Assembly (NCBI GenBank): GCA_033439265.1 | Contig: JAVTVX010000004.1 | Span: 11,855,701 to 11,919,700, forward strand | Direction of reading: 5' to 3' | From: Dillenia suffruticosa | Taxonomy: Eukaryota > Streptophyta > Magnoliopsida > Dilleniales > Dilleniaceae | DNA: 64,000 bases | The notes under the pieces: generated by a model | Seen by the model: only the letters and a program-made list of their open reading frames with translations | What the model was told of the DNA's origin: nothing | Databases searched by the model: none | Part shown: piece by piece, positions 11,590-23,219 of the stretch | How positions within the stretch are numbered: position 1 is the stretch's first letter | Layout of the letters: each line of letters begins with the position of its first letter | Made by a program: the position numbers and the translations under genes

Positions 11590-14500
11590 ACAAATTGAAC
11601 GATGACAACTATGAGATTTGATATCGGAAGATTCAATTAGTGGAACAGGAACTAGATGAGATTCTATAGTAGAGACTAAGGACCTTGGGAGGGTATCACA
11701 TCTCAAGTTAGATGGGATTCGGAGACATTTCGTATATGAAAGAAAAATGATGACCAAGTTAGGGCAATTCTTCTGAATAGCATGCACGATGATATGATAA
11801 TGATTTATGAGTAGTATCCTACTGTGATATCAGTTTGGTTTGTTCTCAAAGAGTATTTTGGCTTTCGGTTAACTTTTAAACTGAGTAGATGACCTATAGG
11901 TTTATTACCAATAAGAAGAAGCAAGATCATAGCATGAAACAACATCTCATGCACATGTCGAGTATAATTGCTTCTTGTAAAAATATGTGGGAGTCAATAT
12001 TTGATGAGTTTCAGGTATTAAGAGTGATCCAATCTCTATCAGACTTTTTAGAGGTTGTTAAGACTTATCTCGCGCACAATGAGAGTATTCATACTTTCAT
12101 TGATGTGAGTAAGTATTGTGAGTTCAAGGAGGAGCGTCGAGTGTTGACAGGGTTTGCTTCGAGTCATACTTTAGTGGTGGAGTCGAGTAAGGATTCCCGG
12201 GGTACTAAACGTAAATGACACAAGTATGACAAGAAGACCAGAGGTCATAGCAAATAGAAGTCATCTGTCAAGATTGATGACAAAAAATAAAAGCGCAAGA
12301 AAAATGAGCTCAATAAGAGTAAGGTCAAAGCTACGTATATGGCAAATTTGGGCATTTCGCTTGCCAGTGTAACGAACGAAAGGTATATCTTTCTTCTTTA
12401 CATCGTTTGAGATTTGTATCATCTACTGTGATACTCATTGATTCTTCTCTTTTGTGAATTGTAAACTCAGGAGCCATTGATTATACCCCCACCGACAAGA
12501 GCGCATAGGTGGAGTTTTGTTGATTGAGTCCTTCGGTAAGAAGGTTGTATGTAGGGAATGAATCATTTGTGGCTGTTAAAGGGATTGGTACATACAAGCT
12601 AATACTGCGAAATAACCAAATCTTGTACTTACATGATATTCTATATGCTTTCGAGATTCGGTAAAATCCTGTATTTGTATTTTGCCCAGATCGTTTAGGA
12701 TATTCTTTTTCTTTAGGAAACTCTAGTTTTCTATTTTCTTTGACAATTTTTTGGTTTATTCTTGTTTATTCCATGATAAACTGTATATATTGGATGTGAT
12801 TTCTTTTAGTGATATTTCTTATTTATCTTATATTGTTTTTATATCTGATAATATAGTTGAAATGTTACTATATGGCATAATAGACTTGACTACATAGGGA
12901 AAGAGAGAATGAACCGATTAGTTACGAGCAGTCTATTGGGCTTACTAATTAGGGTCGAGTTGTCCCTATGCAAGTTTTGTCTAGCTGGCAAAGCTACAAG
13001 GAAACTATTTGGAAAGACAATAAGAGCTGAAAGTCCATTACAATTACTTTACTCCGATATTTGTACGCGTATAAATGTGAAAACCCGAAATGAAGTTACG
13101 TATTTTATTATATTTATAGACGATTATATGCGTTTTGGTTACGTTTATCTGATTTCGCATAAATCTAAGGCATTGAAATATTTCAGAAGGCTTATTTGCG
13201 AGGTAGAGAATCAACTAAACTTAAGGATGAAAACCCTTAGAACCGATTAGAGGTGCGAGTATTTGTCTAAACAGTTCAAAATGTTTTGTTTCAAGAAATG
13301 TATTACAAGACAGTTGACTATTTCTACTACTCTCTAGCAGAATGGAATAGCCGAAAGAAGGAATATGATCTTATTGGAGATGGTGAGATCTATGATGTCA
13401 TATACCAATTTGCCTATCTTCTATTGAGGAGATGCGTTATTGACTGCTGTTTACATCCACAACTGTATTCTAACAAAATCTGTAGTCAGTACCCTATACG
13501 AGTTTTGGATAGGAAGACAGCCTAACCTTAGACACCTGAGAGCATGAGATTGTGATGCATATATTCACAATTTCTCGCATCCATAGGGTATAGACTCGTT
13601 AGGAAAGAAATGTATTTTTATAAAATATTCAGAACATTCTAAGGGGTATGTATTTTTAAGTGAATATACAAATAACACTATTATTGAGATCGAATCTTGT
13701 GATATTACATTCCTAGAGAACGATTTTCCTAGAAGAGGTGAAATTGATAGGTACCTTACATTTTATGAGATAAGTAAGTGTGACAGTCCAACAAAGCTCA
13801 GTCGTGGGACCTAAGAATCCGTTACAGATTTTGATCCTGGTTTATCTAGAGGTGAGGAGGCTCCCCCTTCCTGTAGGAGTAGTTGGGTTTATGTTATTTC
13901 CCGATTAAGGATGAAATTCTCATTATGACTCCCGAGGATGATGAGGAGTCTAAGACATTCCAGGAATCTCTTGAGATTCCTATAAAAGACTAATGGTTAT
14001 AGGCCATGAATGAGAAGATGGAATTTATGAAAGTTAATAGAGTTTGGGACCTAGTTTACTTACCTAAAAATAGAAAAGTCATTGTGAACAAATAAGTTCT
14101 CAAAATAAAAAAATACTGATGGATTGATAGAGAGATATAGACAAGGGTTACATGTAAACCAAGGGTATTGATTATGAGGAAACTTTCTCTCTTGTAGTCA
14201 AATTTATATCGATCCGTTTACTTTTGACGATTGTCTCCAATATGGATTTGGAGTTACACTAAATGGATGTAAAGACTGTCTTTCTTAATGGTAGTTTGGA
14301 TAAGAAGATTTACATGGAACAACCCTCTGGACTCGTTCTAATAGATAAGGAGAATAAAGTCTGTTGATTTCGAAAGTCGATATATGGCCTAAAGTAATCA
14401 TCCAGACAGTGGAATCTAAGATTTCATGAGGAGTTAATATCTTATGGTTTTATAATGAACGAAGAAAATTATTGTGTCTATTTGATATGTTCTAATAACT

Positions 14501-15455
14501 CTTTTATGATCCTGTCTCTATATATGGATAATATAATATTGGTTGAGAACAATATTAAGTATCTGATAACCATTAAAATATGGTTATCGTCGAATTGCAA
14601 TATGAAGGACATAGGTGAAATTAAGTTCATCCTCGGAGTTAAGATCCAGAGGGATTGTTTGAGACAAATATTGGCTCTTCAATAAGAGACCTACATTAGA
14701 AAGATTTTTGAGCATTTTGGGATGAGAGATAGTAATCCTATGGATACTCCTATCGCAAAGTATGATGGTCTGACTTTTGATATGTGTCTTAAAACTCAGG
14801 AAGAAAAAAGGGAAATAAGCAAACTCTTTTATTCTAATGCAATAGGAAGTTTAATGCATGCGATATTGTGTACATGACTAAACATTTGTTAAACAGTCGA
14901 TTTGGTAATTAGAAATCAATTGAATTATGGAAGGGATCACGAAAGAGTAGTGGAAAGGATTTTCAGATATTTCAAGAGAATTGCGAACCTTTCCATAATT
15001 ATAATGAGGTGATTTACGCCTTGTTGGATATTTAGACCCTGATTGGGGCTGTGATTTGGATGGACGCAATCGATATCGGGTTTTGCCTTTTTGACCAATG
15101 ACAGTGCCATTTCATAGAGTATAAGAAGCAAACCTGTGTAACTATATTTACGATGGAGGATGAATCCCTAGCTAGTTGAGTTGCAGTTCATGAGAGTATT
15201 TGGTTCCGGAGACTATTAGATGACTTTAGAATTGTGATAGATATTGAGAGATAGTGATAATTTACTATAATAATCAGACCGCTATTATGTACACTCGAGA
15301 TCCTAAATATCATAGTAAAACTAAATGTATTGACATTTGATACAATTTTATGAGAGATATTATCGAAAAGGGTGAAATGACTCTCAAGTACATTTCTATA
15401 CATAATATGATAACTAACTCCTTTACCAAACCATTACTAGATACTTGTTTGTAGG
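11590..15455 (+). pseudogene. Decayed copia gag-pol of element D
   Basis: A non-functional retrotransposon polyprotein with domains in normal order. Gag (UBN2-like) runs about 11590-12330, starting near KLNDDNYEIW and continuing in the open piece 11889-12218. A remnant of the protease region lies near 12440-12660. The GAG-pre-integrase / integrase core is at 12909-13250 (CKFCLAGKATRK, LLYSDICTR, FIIFIDDY). Reverse transcriptase spans about 13990-14860 (MDVKTVFLNGSLDKKIYMEQ). The catalytic box at 14520-14540 reads YMDNI where the family has YVDDI, so a catalytic Asp is lost. The RNase H end reads IIEKGEMTLKYIS...FTKPL to about 15455. Many in-frame stops and frameshifts separate these pieces. 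Confidence 0.85.
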
Positions 15456-16646
15456 ATATAGAGAGTCATTAGATTTACGTGTATTTTGACATCTCTCATC
15501 ATGTATTGCATTGACGTTATGATACTTATCCCTTTTATACATATGATTCTCGTGCATTATTCCGTTACACTTGAGTTTTCATATTTTGTTTGATACACTT
15601 ATTCGTTGTCATATATTTATAATATTATATGCTTAAAAAATATATCAGACAGACGGAGTCGATTCTCTCATACGAGTGACCACTTTTAGCTTTGAGTAAG
15701 TGGCGATGAAACGGTTTCTAATTGTAAGAGACTTTAAAGTAATCCTATTAGAATATAAGTCACTTTGATACGTGTTCAGAATGAAATCATATGTATTATG
15801 ACCGGCATGGACATACCCATATTTATGTTGCTTAGTAGTAGCCAGATTTCAGATTTCAGATATTAGATGCGATTTGTAATATTGTCTTTGAGTTATTATC
15901 TTCGAGATCTTTATATAAAATCTAATGTGTAGATTGAGTTTTATATTTATATAGTGTTAGAGAAATTTGATATATACCATTTTGAGAAATGAGGAATAAT
16001 ACTATGACACGTATTTCATATAGCGTATGATAAACTGACCATGAGATAGTGTGTGTTATTATTTGAGACGATGATATGATCTTTATCCCCATACCCCATT
16101 ATGTGAGAGCTAAAATTCATTGGATGACATCTTTTGTACCCTTATTATTTTCAGTTCTTTCTAGAAATTTTGATTCAGTGATTGCTAACTTAGTATGTTT
16201 ACATATGACCTGGAAGATAATGAAGTGTAAGGGCCAGATCTAGAAAAATAATTGAATTGAAACTGATAAATTCAAGTTAAAAAAGAAAAACCAATCGATA
16301 TTATATAATTGTGTAGTATTTATTGGTCATCTTGTTATGTTAATTTATATTGGAATTTAAATATAATAGTGAATATATAGTCGATCAACGATCGGAGATT
16401 ACCTTTGCTGAAAAAAGTGGCTCGCTAGATATAATGCGTTGAGTTTGGGATACAGCGAGTTCTTTTTGTACTAATGATGACTTTTCAATTATTCTAACAG
16501 GTATATCAAGAAATCTTTGTTTGTAAGTCTACTGGTCGGTCGCACGATGACCAATTTTGCATGAAAATCCAGTAGAGTGATATAGTAGATCGTATGAATT
16601 GTGATCTTATGACGGACTTAAAATGGTTTCGAGTACAAGTGAGAGA
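15456..16646 (+). other. Long 3' noncoding segment of element D
   Basis: About 1.2 kb lies between the RNase H end and the 3' LTR, longer than the few hundred bases usual for copia. No open frame or domain is recognisable. It could be an extended 3' region or a later insertion. Confidence 0.5.
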
Positions 16647-16932
16647 TGTTGGTTAATTTGTTCATGAGGGGCATTTTAATTTGAATTTAAATTTCAAATA
16701 AATGGATAATGAGTGATTAATCTATTATTTTACGTTTCCAACTTTCTCAAAAAATATGATCTCTCTCTTTTTGTACGTATGTTAAACTTTATGAAAGAGA
16801 GTTTTAATTAGAGAATTTTTTCTCTACATATTGTGAGAGAGAATCAAAACAATTGAGAATTGTCAAGTGAGAAATTGAGAAATCGGTAAAAGACCCCTCT
16901 AAATTTTTCGTTACTGTGAAATAAATCTAATA
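16647..16932 (+). repeat. 3' LTR of copia element D, internally deleted
   Basis: Starts TGTTGGTTAATTTG and ends near CTAATA. Relative to the 5' LTR it lacks ~200 bp: the sequence jumps from GGTAAAAGACCCCTC almost directly to GTGAAATAAATCTAA. Confidence 0.8.
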
Positions 16933-17192
16933 GGGACAAAGGATAACTCGGGAGAAAAGATGCAAATCTCATCGTTCCAGAGGTTTTGATGGTAAAATGA
17001 ATCTTATGGCGGTTAATGAATATTGACATAGCATATTTTCTTTCTTTTAGTTTTTTTTGTATTGTTTTGAAAGTGGAGAGATTTTAGAAATAATTTTTTT
17101 AATTTAGTTTTAGTTTTTTCATTATTTAATGATAAAATTTAACAAAATGTTGATAAAGTAATTAAAATTATAGTATCTTATATAGTTTTTTA
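16933..17192. other. AT-rich spacer
   Basis: Short gene-free stretch between element D and the MITE; nothing recognised. Confidence 0.6.
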
Positions 17193-17675
17193 CAATGTTA
17201 TTAAAACCGGACCAAATCGTCGGTTCAACCGGTTCAACCCTTCTTATAACACTTTTGCGGTTCGGTTGAATAAAAATACCGTTTTACAATTGAATCGAAC
17301 TGAACCGGCGGTTTAATCGCGGTTCAACCGTGAACCGAGGTTGAACCGTCGGTTTTAAAAAATCGCGGTTTAGGATTAAAACCTAAAAAAATATTTTTTT
17401 AAAGATTTTTTTTTTATTTTTTTTAATTTCTATGAGATGTGAAACTATCAATTTTTTATATTATGATTTTAATTTATATTTTATATGGTTTTATAATTTA
17501 GTTATTTAGTTTTTAGTTGTCAATATGAGTTTTAAAAATAATTACTGATTATATATATATATATATTATATTATTAAAAAATCAATGGTTCGACCATATT
17601 GATCTACGGTCTAATTGGTTCAATTATATTTTTGAATTTTATGGGTCAATACACGGTACGGTTCTGATAACATTG
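17193..17675. mobile_element. hAT-type MITE with perfect 8-bp target duplication
   Basis: The ends are inverted repeats: left CAATGTTATTAAAACCGGAC; the reverse complement of the right end begins CAATGTTATCAGAACCGTAC (18 of the first 21 positions agree). Identical 8-mers GTTTTTTA flank it at 17185-17192 and 17676-17683, as expected for hAT transposition. The ~483-bp interior has GGTTCAACCG-type repeats near both ends and an (AT)n run near 17551, and no coding capacity. Its right end is ~245 bp upstream of the next gene's start codon, so it is part of or next to that gene's promoter. Confidence 0.85.
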
Positions 17676-17885
17676 GTTTTTTATGGTTGTAGGGAGATTT
17701 TTGTATTAAATAAATATAAGACTTATTTGCACTCAACACTGGGATGTAAAAAAAAAAAAAAAATAGTAAAAGAAAATGATTATAAAAATGAAAGTAATTT
17801 TAAATTTTATGTTTGGGTACAGGTTTGGACGAAACGAGTGGCTCCACTTGAACCGTAATCCAAAAGGAGTTAACAAGAAGAGAAG

Positions 17886-17951
17886 ATGAGGGAGAAGGCA
17901 ATGGCACAGCAAAGGAGCAATGGTGAAGTTAATGAACTTACTCTCTTCTAG
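17886..17951 (+). promoter_or_regulatory. Upstream ORF overlapping the start of the 17920 gene
   Basis: ATG at 17886, 21 sense codons, TAG at 17949-17951. It ends 29 bp past the proposed main start (17920) in a different frame. If the transcript begins upstream of 17886, this uORF would be expected to lower initiation at 17920 and favour a later in-frame ATG such as 18058. The transcription start is unknown. Confidence 0.5.
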
Positions 17952-20900
17952 CTCTTCTTCTTTTTGCGTCCTCACTCTTAATCTGACCACACCCAAACCC
18001 AAACCCAAACCCAAATTCCAATTCAATTTGAGATTGAGAGTAGTTAGGGCATCTTCAATGGCTACGGCAGGGGACAAAGTGAAAGTGATTCCTCCGGCAG
18101 TGATAGTTGGAGGAGGACGTGTAGGGAGAGCTCTTCTGGACATGGGCAATGGCGAAGATGTGTTAGTGAAGAGAGGGGAAGCAATGCCTCTTGATTTCTC
18201 GGGTCCCATTTTTGTCTGCACTCGCAATGATGATCTCGAATCGGTTCTCCAATCCACTCCTCAGTCTCGCTGGAAGGGTTCGTTCGTTCCTACCAACATC
18301 TCTATCTTCATGATTGCTGTTACTATTTCATGTTGTTTTCTTAATTGATTAGCTAATCAATTAAATTCCTCTCTCCAATTTTCTTTAGGGCAAATTAAGA
18401 GTTATTGATTAAATCCCTAATGGGCATGCGCATGGAAGTTGTAAAAATATTTGTTTTAATTGTAATCTATCCATCTGCCATTGATGTTTGAGATGCTCAG
18501 TCGGACTAACTTACAAAGGCGCCAGCTAGAGAGCTACATAGAATTCATTTGATGATTTAAACTCATCAACTAAATTGCGAATGCTACATGTGGGGTCTTC
18601 TCTTTATTTCTTCATTTCTTAATATTGGAGCAGATCTGGTTTTTTTCCAGAACGGAATGCTGGATCCATGGCTTGAGAGTAAAGGTCTCAGCAATGCAGA
18701 CCAAGTCTTGGCTTATTTTGCAGTATCAAAGCTCGGAGAACCTCCCACTGATGGCAAAACTGACACTAACCCAGAGGGACTCACAGCAGCCTATGGGAAA
18801 TGGGCATCTGCAGTTGCTGCAAGATTGCATGCTGGAGGGTTGTCTTGCAAGGTATGGTGGAGGCTTTACTTCAAACCTAAGCCTTTGGTACAGTCGCAAA
18901 ATGGTGGCAATGGATTTAAATATCTCTCATATGTTGTTAAAATAATCTTGTGGAAAATGATAATGCCTGCTATCAGTAAGCACCTGTGTAACAGTGGAAA
19001 TAGGCTTAGGCTTAAAAAATATTTTAAGCCTTTCTATTTTCCATAAATTCATTAAATTGAGACAGTTTCTGGGAATTATCATTTAGGTTCTGGAGAAGAA
19101 AGCCTTTGAGAAGCAGATGTTAGAAAAGCTGATATGGATTTCAGCTTTTATGCTTGTCGGGGCCCGCCACCCTGGAGCAACTGTTGGTGATGTAGAGAAA
19201 GAATATCGCTCTGAGGTGAAGTTCCCCATTTCTACTATTACATCCAAGATTGATTTGTTGGTTATGTTGGTTGCATTTTCTTACTAAACCATTGTTAGAA
19301 AAACAGGAATTGATAGAACCTCTGCTGCTTCGAATGCCTGTAAGAATTTATGATTCCTTGGGATTTGCATTTGCTTTGAATCAGAGAAACCACTCACAGA
19401 AAAAGGAGAAAGAACAAAAAAATGAGCTAGGCAAATCGCTGTTACTCATTTAAAAGTAATAATATAGCTGCTAATCAGCAGCACAATTAAGATTAGCTTT
19501 CTAGCTTATAAGTGGTTTACTGCACGTGCCAAAATCACATAGAATAGTGCCATTTGGTTAGGGATACATGTGATGGTTTGGAATTGTGGCACTTTAACTA
19601 CAGTTTGAACATATAGCATTTAGTTCTTCCATGAGCTCAGTGACCATGCTTATATTATTGTATGAAAATGAGACTTTTTTTTTTAATACTTAGATGCAGA
19701 CTTCTTATCTCTCTTTCTTCATCGGAGAGAAAGTTAAATTGTTCGTGTGATCTCTTTGAAGTGTCAAGTATAATAAGCCTAGACCTAAAAGAGTTGGAAG
19801 CAATAATTTTTTTTTAATCTAAAATTCAAGGATTCGCTGCTTCTATGTTCTCCTTGCCTCATTTTGATTAGTGATTGGACTAATAGTCCCAACAAACTCA
19901 ACTGTGCCTGCCAGGACAAACTGGCATTTGCATTAGCTGTGTGTTCCTAGAGTTGTGAGGTGAGATACATAAATCTTGGGACTTGAGAAATAAAGTGTTT
20001 TAGTTACTTTTAGTTTTGGCCTGTTAGTTCTTAAAGTTTTTCGAAGATTCACTGACCACCAGGATATTATCCTTGGACAAATAGTACAAGTATAATATTT
20101 TGAGGATGTGTTCTATAATTCAAAATTATCCATTCCATGATCCAAATGAGGCCCAAGGTTTAGAGTTTATATCACGCTTAGCTATTAGACCCTACTTGTA
20201 TTTAGAATCAAGCAGTACTAAAGATTTGTATACCTAAGATATTCTACAAATGATGCCTAAGGTAGTCTAATCATTCTATGCTGCTAGTGCTGTTTGATTC
20301 CTCTAATCTCATATGTACCCTGTTTCCTAAAACAAGATATTTCAGAAATTGGGTTTCTAATTTGGTGTTCCCAAAGAAACAATAATCTTGAAAGAAAAGA
20401 GCAAGCATTAATGAGATAGGTTAAGGAATGGAGCAAAAACACAAGCTTTAGAACAGATCGAAGCATTCAGATGATAAAATTTGTATTCAAGTTTGTAAGA
20501 GTCCTGCCTGTTCAGATTCATGATGTTTCTATGGCAAATTGTTATCCGGCTGTGAATCTTAAACCTCCAATGCTGCAGCAATCTAGATTTTTGGGATGGG
20601 GACAGGGAAAACCAGGAAGAGGATGAACAAGGGAGAGAGAAGATAAACTTGAGGGGAACTAGTTAATCACAGGGAAGATAGAACCAAGAGAGAGGTCGAG
20701 GGGAGAGAGAGAACCAAAGAGGAGCGAAAACTATAAGGAGCAACCAGGCTTCAACTTATTATGCAAAATGTCCTACATCACCCCATATTGGCTTCATTTC
20801 TTCAATTCTTCTTATTTCAGTAACTATCAAAATAAATCTTAGGGCCTTTATTTGTGAGCCACTAATCCCAACATGCTTGGAATATGTAATCAGACTAGAA

Positions 20901-21844
20901 TACTAATCCAGAAGAATAAATCAATTATAGAAATATTTCAAACTCTAAAACCCTAAATATTGAAAACTACTATATGTGTTTTACATCATCTCTGTTCGGT
21001 TTGAAAGACCCTCCATCGGAGAGTGAAAAGCTTGCCGTGAAGGTGGCCATCTCCTCCAATGGGAACAACTGGAAAATACTAATATTAGGTATATCCAGTC
21101 AAAGTATGTTGTTTTGGTTATAGATAAATTTTCAGATCCTTCCATTTAGGATCGTGGACACAGCCCCTTACAGAGGCCAGGATGGATTGGTGTGTGAGGC
21201 TTGATTTAAGACTCTTCACAGCTGTGCTAATCTTGGTATTCTATTAGTTTATAGGAAGTGAATAAGAATGCCTACATGTTGACTGCATGTTTTCAGATCC
21301 AGTCAAAGTATGTTGTTTTGGTTATAGATAAATTTTCAGATCCTTCCATTTAGGATCGTGGACACAGCCCCTTACAGAGGCCAGGATGGATTGGTGTGTG
21401 AGGCTTGATTTAAGACTCTTCACAGCTGTGCTAATCTTGGTATTCTATTAGTTTATAGGAAGTGAATAAGAATGCCTACATGTTGACTGCATGTTTTCAG
21501 GTATCTAGCCTCATTAAAGAACTTGCTTCAGCAGCAGCAGCTGAGCGAGGGTTAGAATTTGAGGGAGCTGTGGAAGATAGATTATGTGCTTATTCTAGGG
21601 CTGTTGCCCACTTTCCAACTGCAGTAAAAGAGGTAAAAGCTGAAGGCATAAGCATTTAACTTGGTGTTCTTTATGGTTTGGTTGTCAGTCCTATGAAATA
21701 CTTGTAATTAACACTAACTAATGTTTACAGTTCAAGTGGAGGAATGGTTGGTTCTACTCCCTCTCTGAGAAGGCATTTGCTGAAGGGAAGCCAGATCCGT
21801 GTCCCTTACATACAACATGGCTCAAAGAACTGAAAATTGTCTAG
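17920..21844 (+). CDS. Probable chloroplast NAD(P)-binding, ketopantoate-reductase-like protein (five exons)
   Basis: Exons: 17920-18277, 18634-18851, 19087-19215, 21501-21632, 21731-21844; all junctions keep frame with GT/AG signals, giving 316 residues. Residues 1-~45 are Ser-rich then basic (KPKPKPK, RLRVVRA), typical of a plastid transit peptide. A Rossmann glycine motif (VIVGGGRVGRAL, about residues 61-72) follows, then DLVFFQNGMLDPWLESKG, a GLTAAYGKWASAVAARL helix, GARHPGATVG, and the conserved C-terminal AYSRAVAHFPTAVKEFKWRN. It is recognised as a widespread plant protein of the 6PGDH C-terminal-like / ketopantoate reductase fold; the substrate is unknown. The start at 17920 is the first ATG of the long frame; 17932 and 18058 are alternatives, the last giving a form without transit peptide. 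Intron 3 (2285 bp) is unusually long and ends in a 204-bp tandem duplication. Confidence 0.85.
19216..21092 (+). other. Body of long intron 3, no feature recognised
   Basis: Gene-free. A purine-rich patch (GGGAGAGAGA-type) lies at about 20595-20735. No transposon termini were recognised. Confidence 0.55.
21093..21500 (+). repeat. Exact 204-bp tandem duplication carrying a splice acceptor
   Basis: Copy 1 is 21093-21296 and copy 2 is 21297-21500. They read as identical base for base. Each ends in TGTTTTCAG; copy 2 ends directly at the first base of exon 4 (21501). The polypyrimidine/AG acceptor is therefore present twice. Using the first AG (21296) would read ATCCAGTCAAAG... and reach TAG within 19 codons. 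Confidence 0.93.
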
Positions 21845-22697
21845 ATATAGGGTTTAATGTATGAGCATGTCTTTCCTAAATTTATTTTTGTTCCCCCTTC
21901 TGGAGCGTTATGGTTGTACAATCAGGCTGAAGAAATGAAGGTCCCACCCGGTTCACTTGGCACTAGGCACTAGATCTTGATATAAATTTTGTATTGAACC
22001 AAAGTAAACAATAAGAAAGCAATCATAGATTAATGCTACAAGCTGTGATCAAATTTCATTGTATCTGGTTAGAGGGGAATGTTTGTATCTTTAATTAGCT
22101 TAGAACTTATTATCATTTACTTCTGATTTTGCATTCCCTCTTCGGAGGGTATTTTGTCCTCTCTAATTCTCTGGGCAATATTGCTTTTTATCGGCAAACA
22201 AGAAAAAAAAAAGGAAAAAATAGGGCCTTGTTACCATTTCCCTAGAATACTGAAGTGTATCTTGCTTATGCCTCCCATGATCAAGAGCTGGAGTAGCTCT
22301 TAACATGTTTTTGATCCGATTCCCCCCCCCCCCCCCAAAAAAAAGGGAATAATGAGACAATATCCTCTACTCGAATACAAAAATAAAATAAAACAAAAGA
22401 GAAAAAAATTCATCATGTGTGTCAAATGGGAGAGGGTGACTTTTATTATTATTATTATTATTTTATTGGATTAATCGATATTCAGATCTATATTTCAATT
22501 AATTAGATTTGAATATTGTCGAATCCAATTTAAAGATAAACTTTCCCAACATACTTTTTTTAATTTCTAAGTTTTGAATTCAAAACTTGTTTAAAAGATT
22601 TAACACACTTATCCATTAAAGCGATTATTCGTTGATATTTTTTTATTATTGATTATGTGAATATTTTGGGGATAAAAATTAGTTGAAAATATGCCAG
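21845..22697. other. 3' flank and intergenic DNA with homopolymer and (ATT)n tracts
   Basis: Holds the presumed 3' UTR of the preceding gene, a run of ~15 C near 22322-22336 followed by A8, and an (ATT)n microsatellite at about 22443-22465. No gene seen. Confidence 0.6.
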
Positions 22698-22702
22698 ATA
22701 TC

Positions 22703-23194
22703 TGTTATAACCTGAGAGGAGTATCGACTGAAGTTGAAGAAGTGAGTCGACTGCAAGAAGTATGCGAAAGAACTAATTTCAGTAGTTCAGTAAGCAGCTT
22801 TGTAAAGTTACACGGAAATGATTATTAACAGTATAAGGGAGAAGACTATTAGAACAGGTAGAGAAGAAGTAGAGAGAAGCTTGAAGAGAGAGAGAAGAGA
22901 GGGAGAAGAGACGGAAGAGTGAAGAGAAGAGCAAGAGAGAGAGAAGAAGGCAGAACAGAAAAACTGACTATTCTCAAGTAATTCCTTACATTTTTCATCA
23001 CAGGTACGGATTTTATACTCTTTTTTCTTAACTACCTAATTAATTTCTATTATTGCTTAATTGCTTGCTAACTGAATGAACTACATGTGCTTAACTGCTT
23101 GCTAACTGAATGAGCTACATTCTTGTATGGACTGCATACTTGTATTCTTTAACATCAGGTGCACACTCGTATTCTTTAACATCAAGTTTTGACA
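22703..23194 (-). repeat. 3' LTR of the gypsy element
   Basis: 492 bp, TGTTATAACCTG...GACA on the + strand. It is similar to the right LTR with scattered substitutions and contains a GA-rich block (22850-22970). Confidence 0.9.
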
Positions 23195-23219
23195 ATTATC
23201 CCCCGTATTACTTTCTCCT

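Larger units (their letters stand above)
9966..16932 (+). mobile_element. Old degenerate Ty1/copia retrotransposon (element D)
   Basis: Related direct repeats at 9966-10465 and 16647-16932 enclose a decayed copia coding region in the order gag, protease region, integrase, reverse transcriptase, RNase H. The 5' LTR is followed by a degenerate initiator-Met-tRNA primer site (TTGATATTAGAGC, 10467-10479). A purine run (AAGTGAGAGA) precedes the 3' LTR. Flanks TGGAC (9961-9965) and GGGAC (16933-16937) match at 4 of 5 positions, a plausible decayed target duplication. The many stops and frameshifts and the LTR divergence say it is old and inactive. Confidence 0.85.

Noticed and set aside
17210..17360. 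GGTTCAA repeats resembling a pol III B box, so a possible SINE
   Set aside because: The unit has inverted termini and an 8-bp target duplication, which fit a hAT MITE; there is no A box or A-tail.
22322..22345. Poly-C/poly-A run as a possible terminator or structural signal
   Set aside because: A simple homopolymer with no supporting context; could also be a sequencing-sensitive site.
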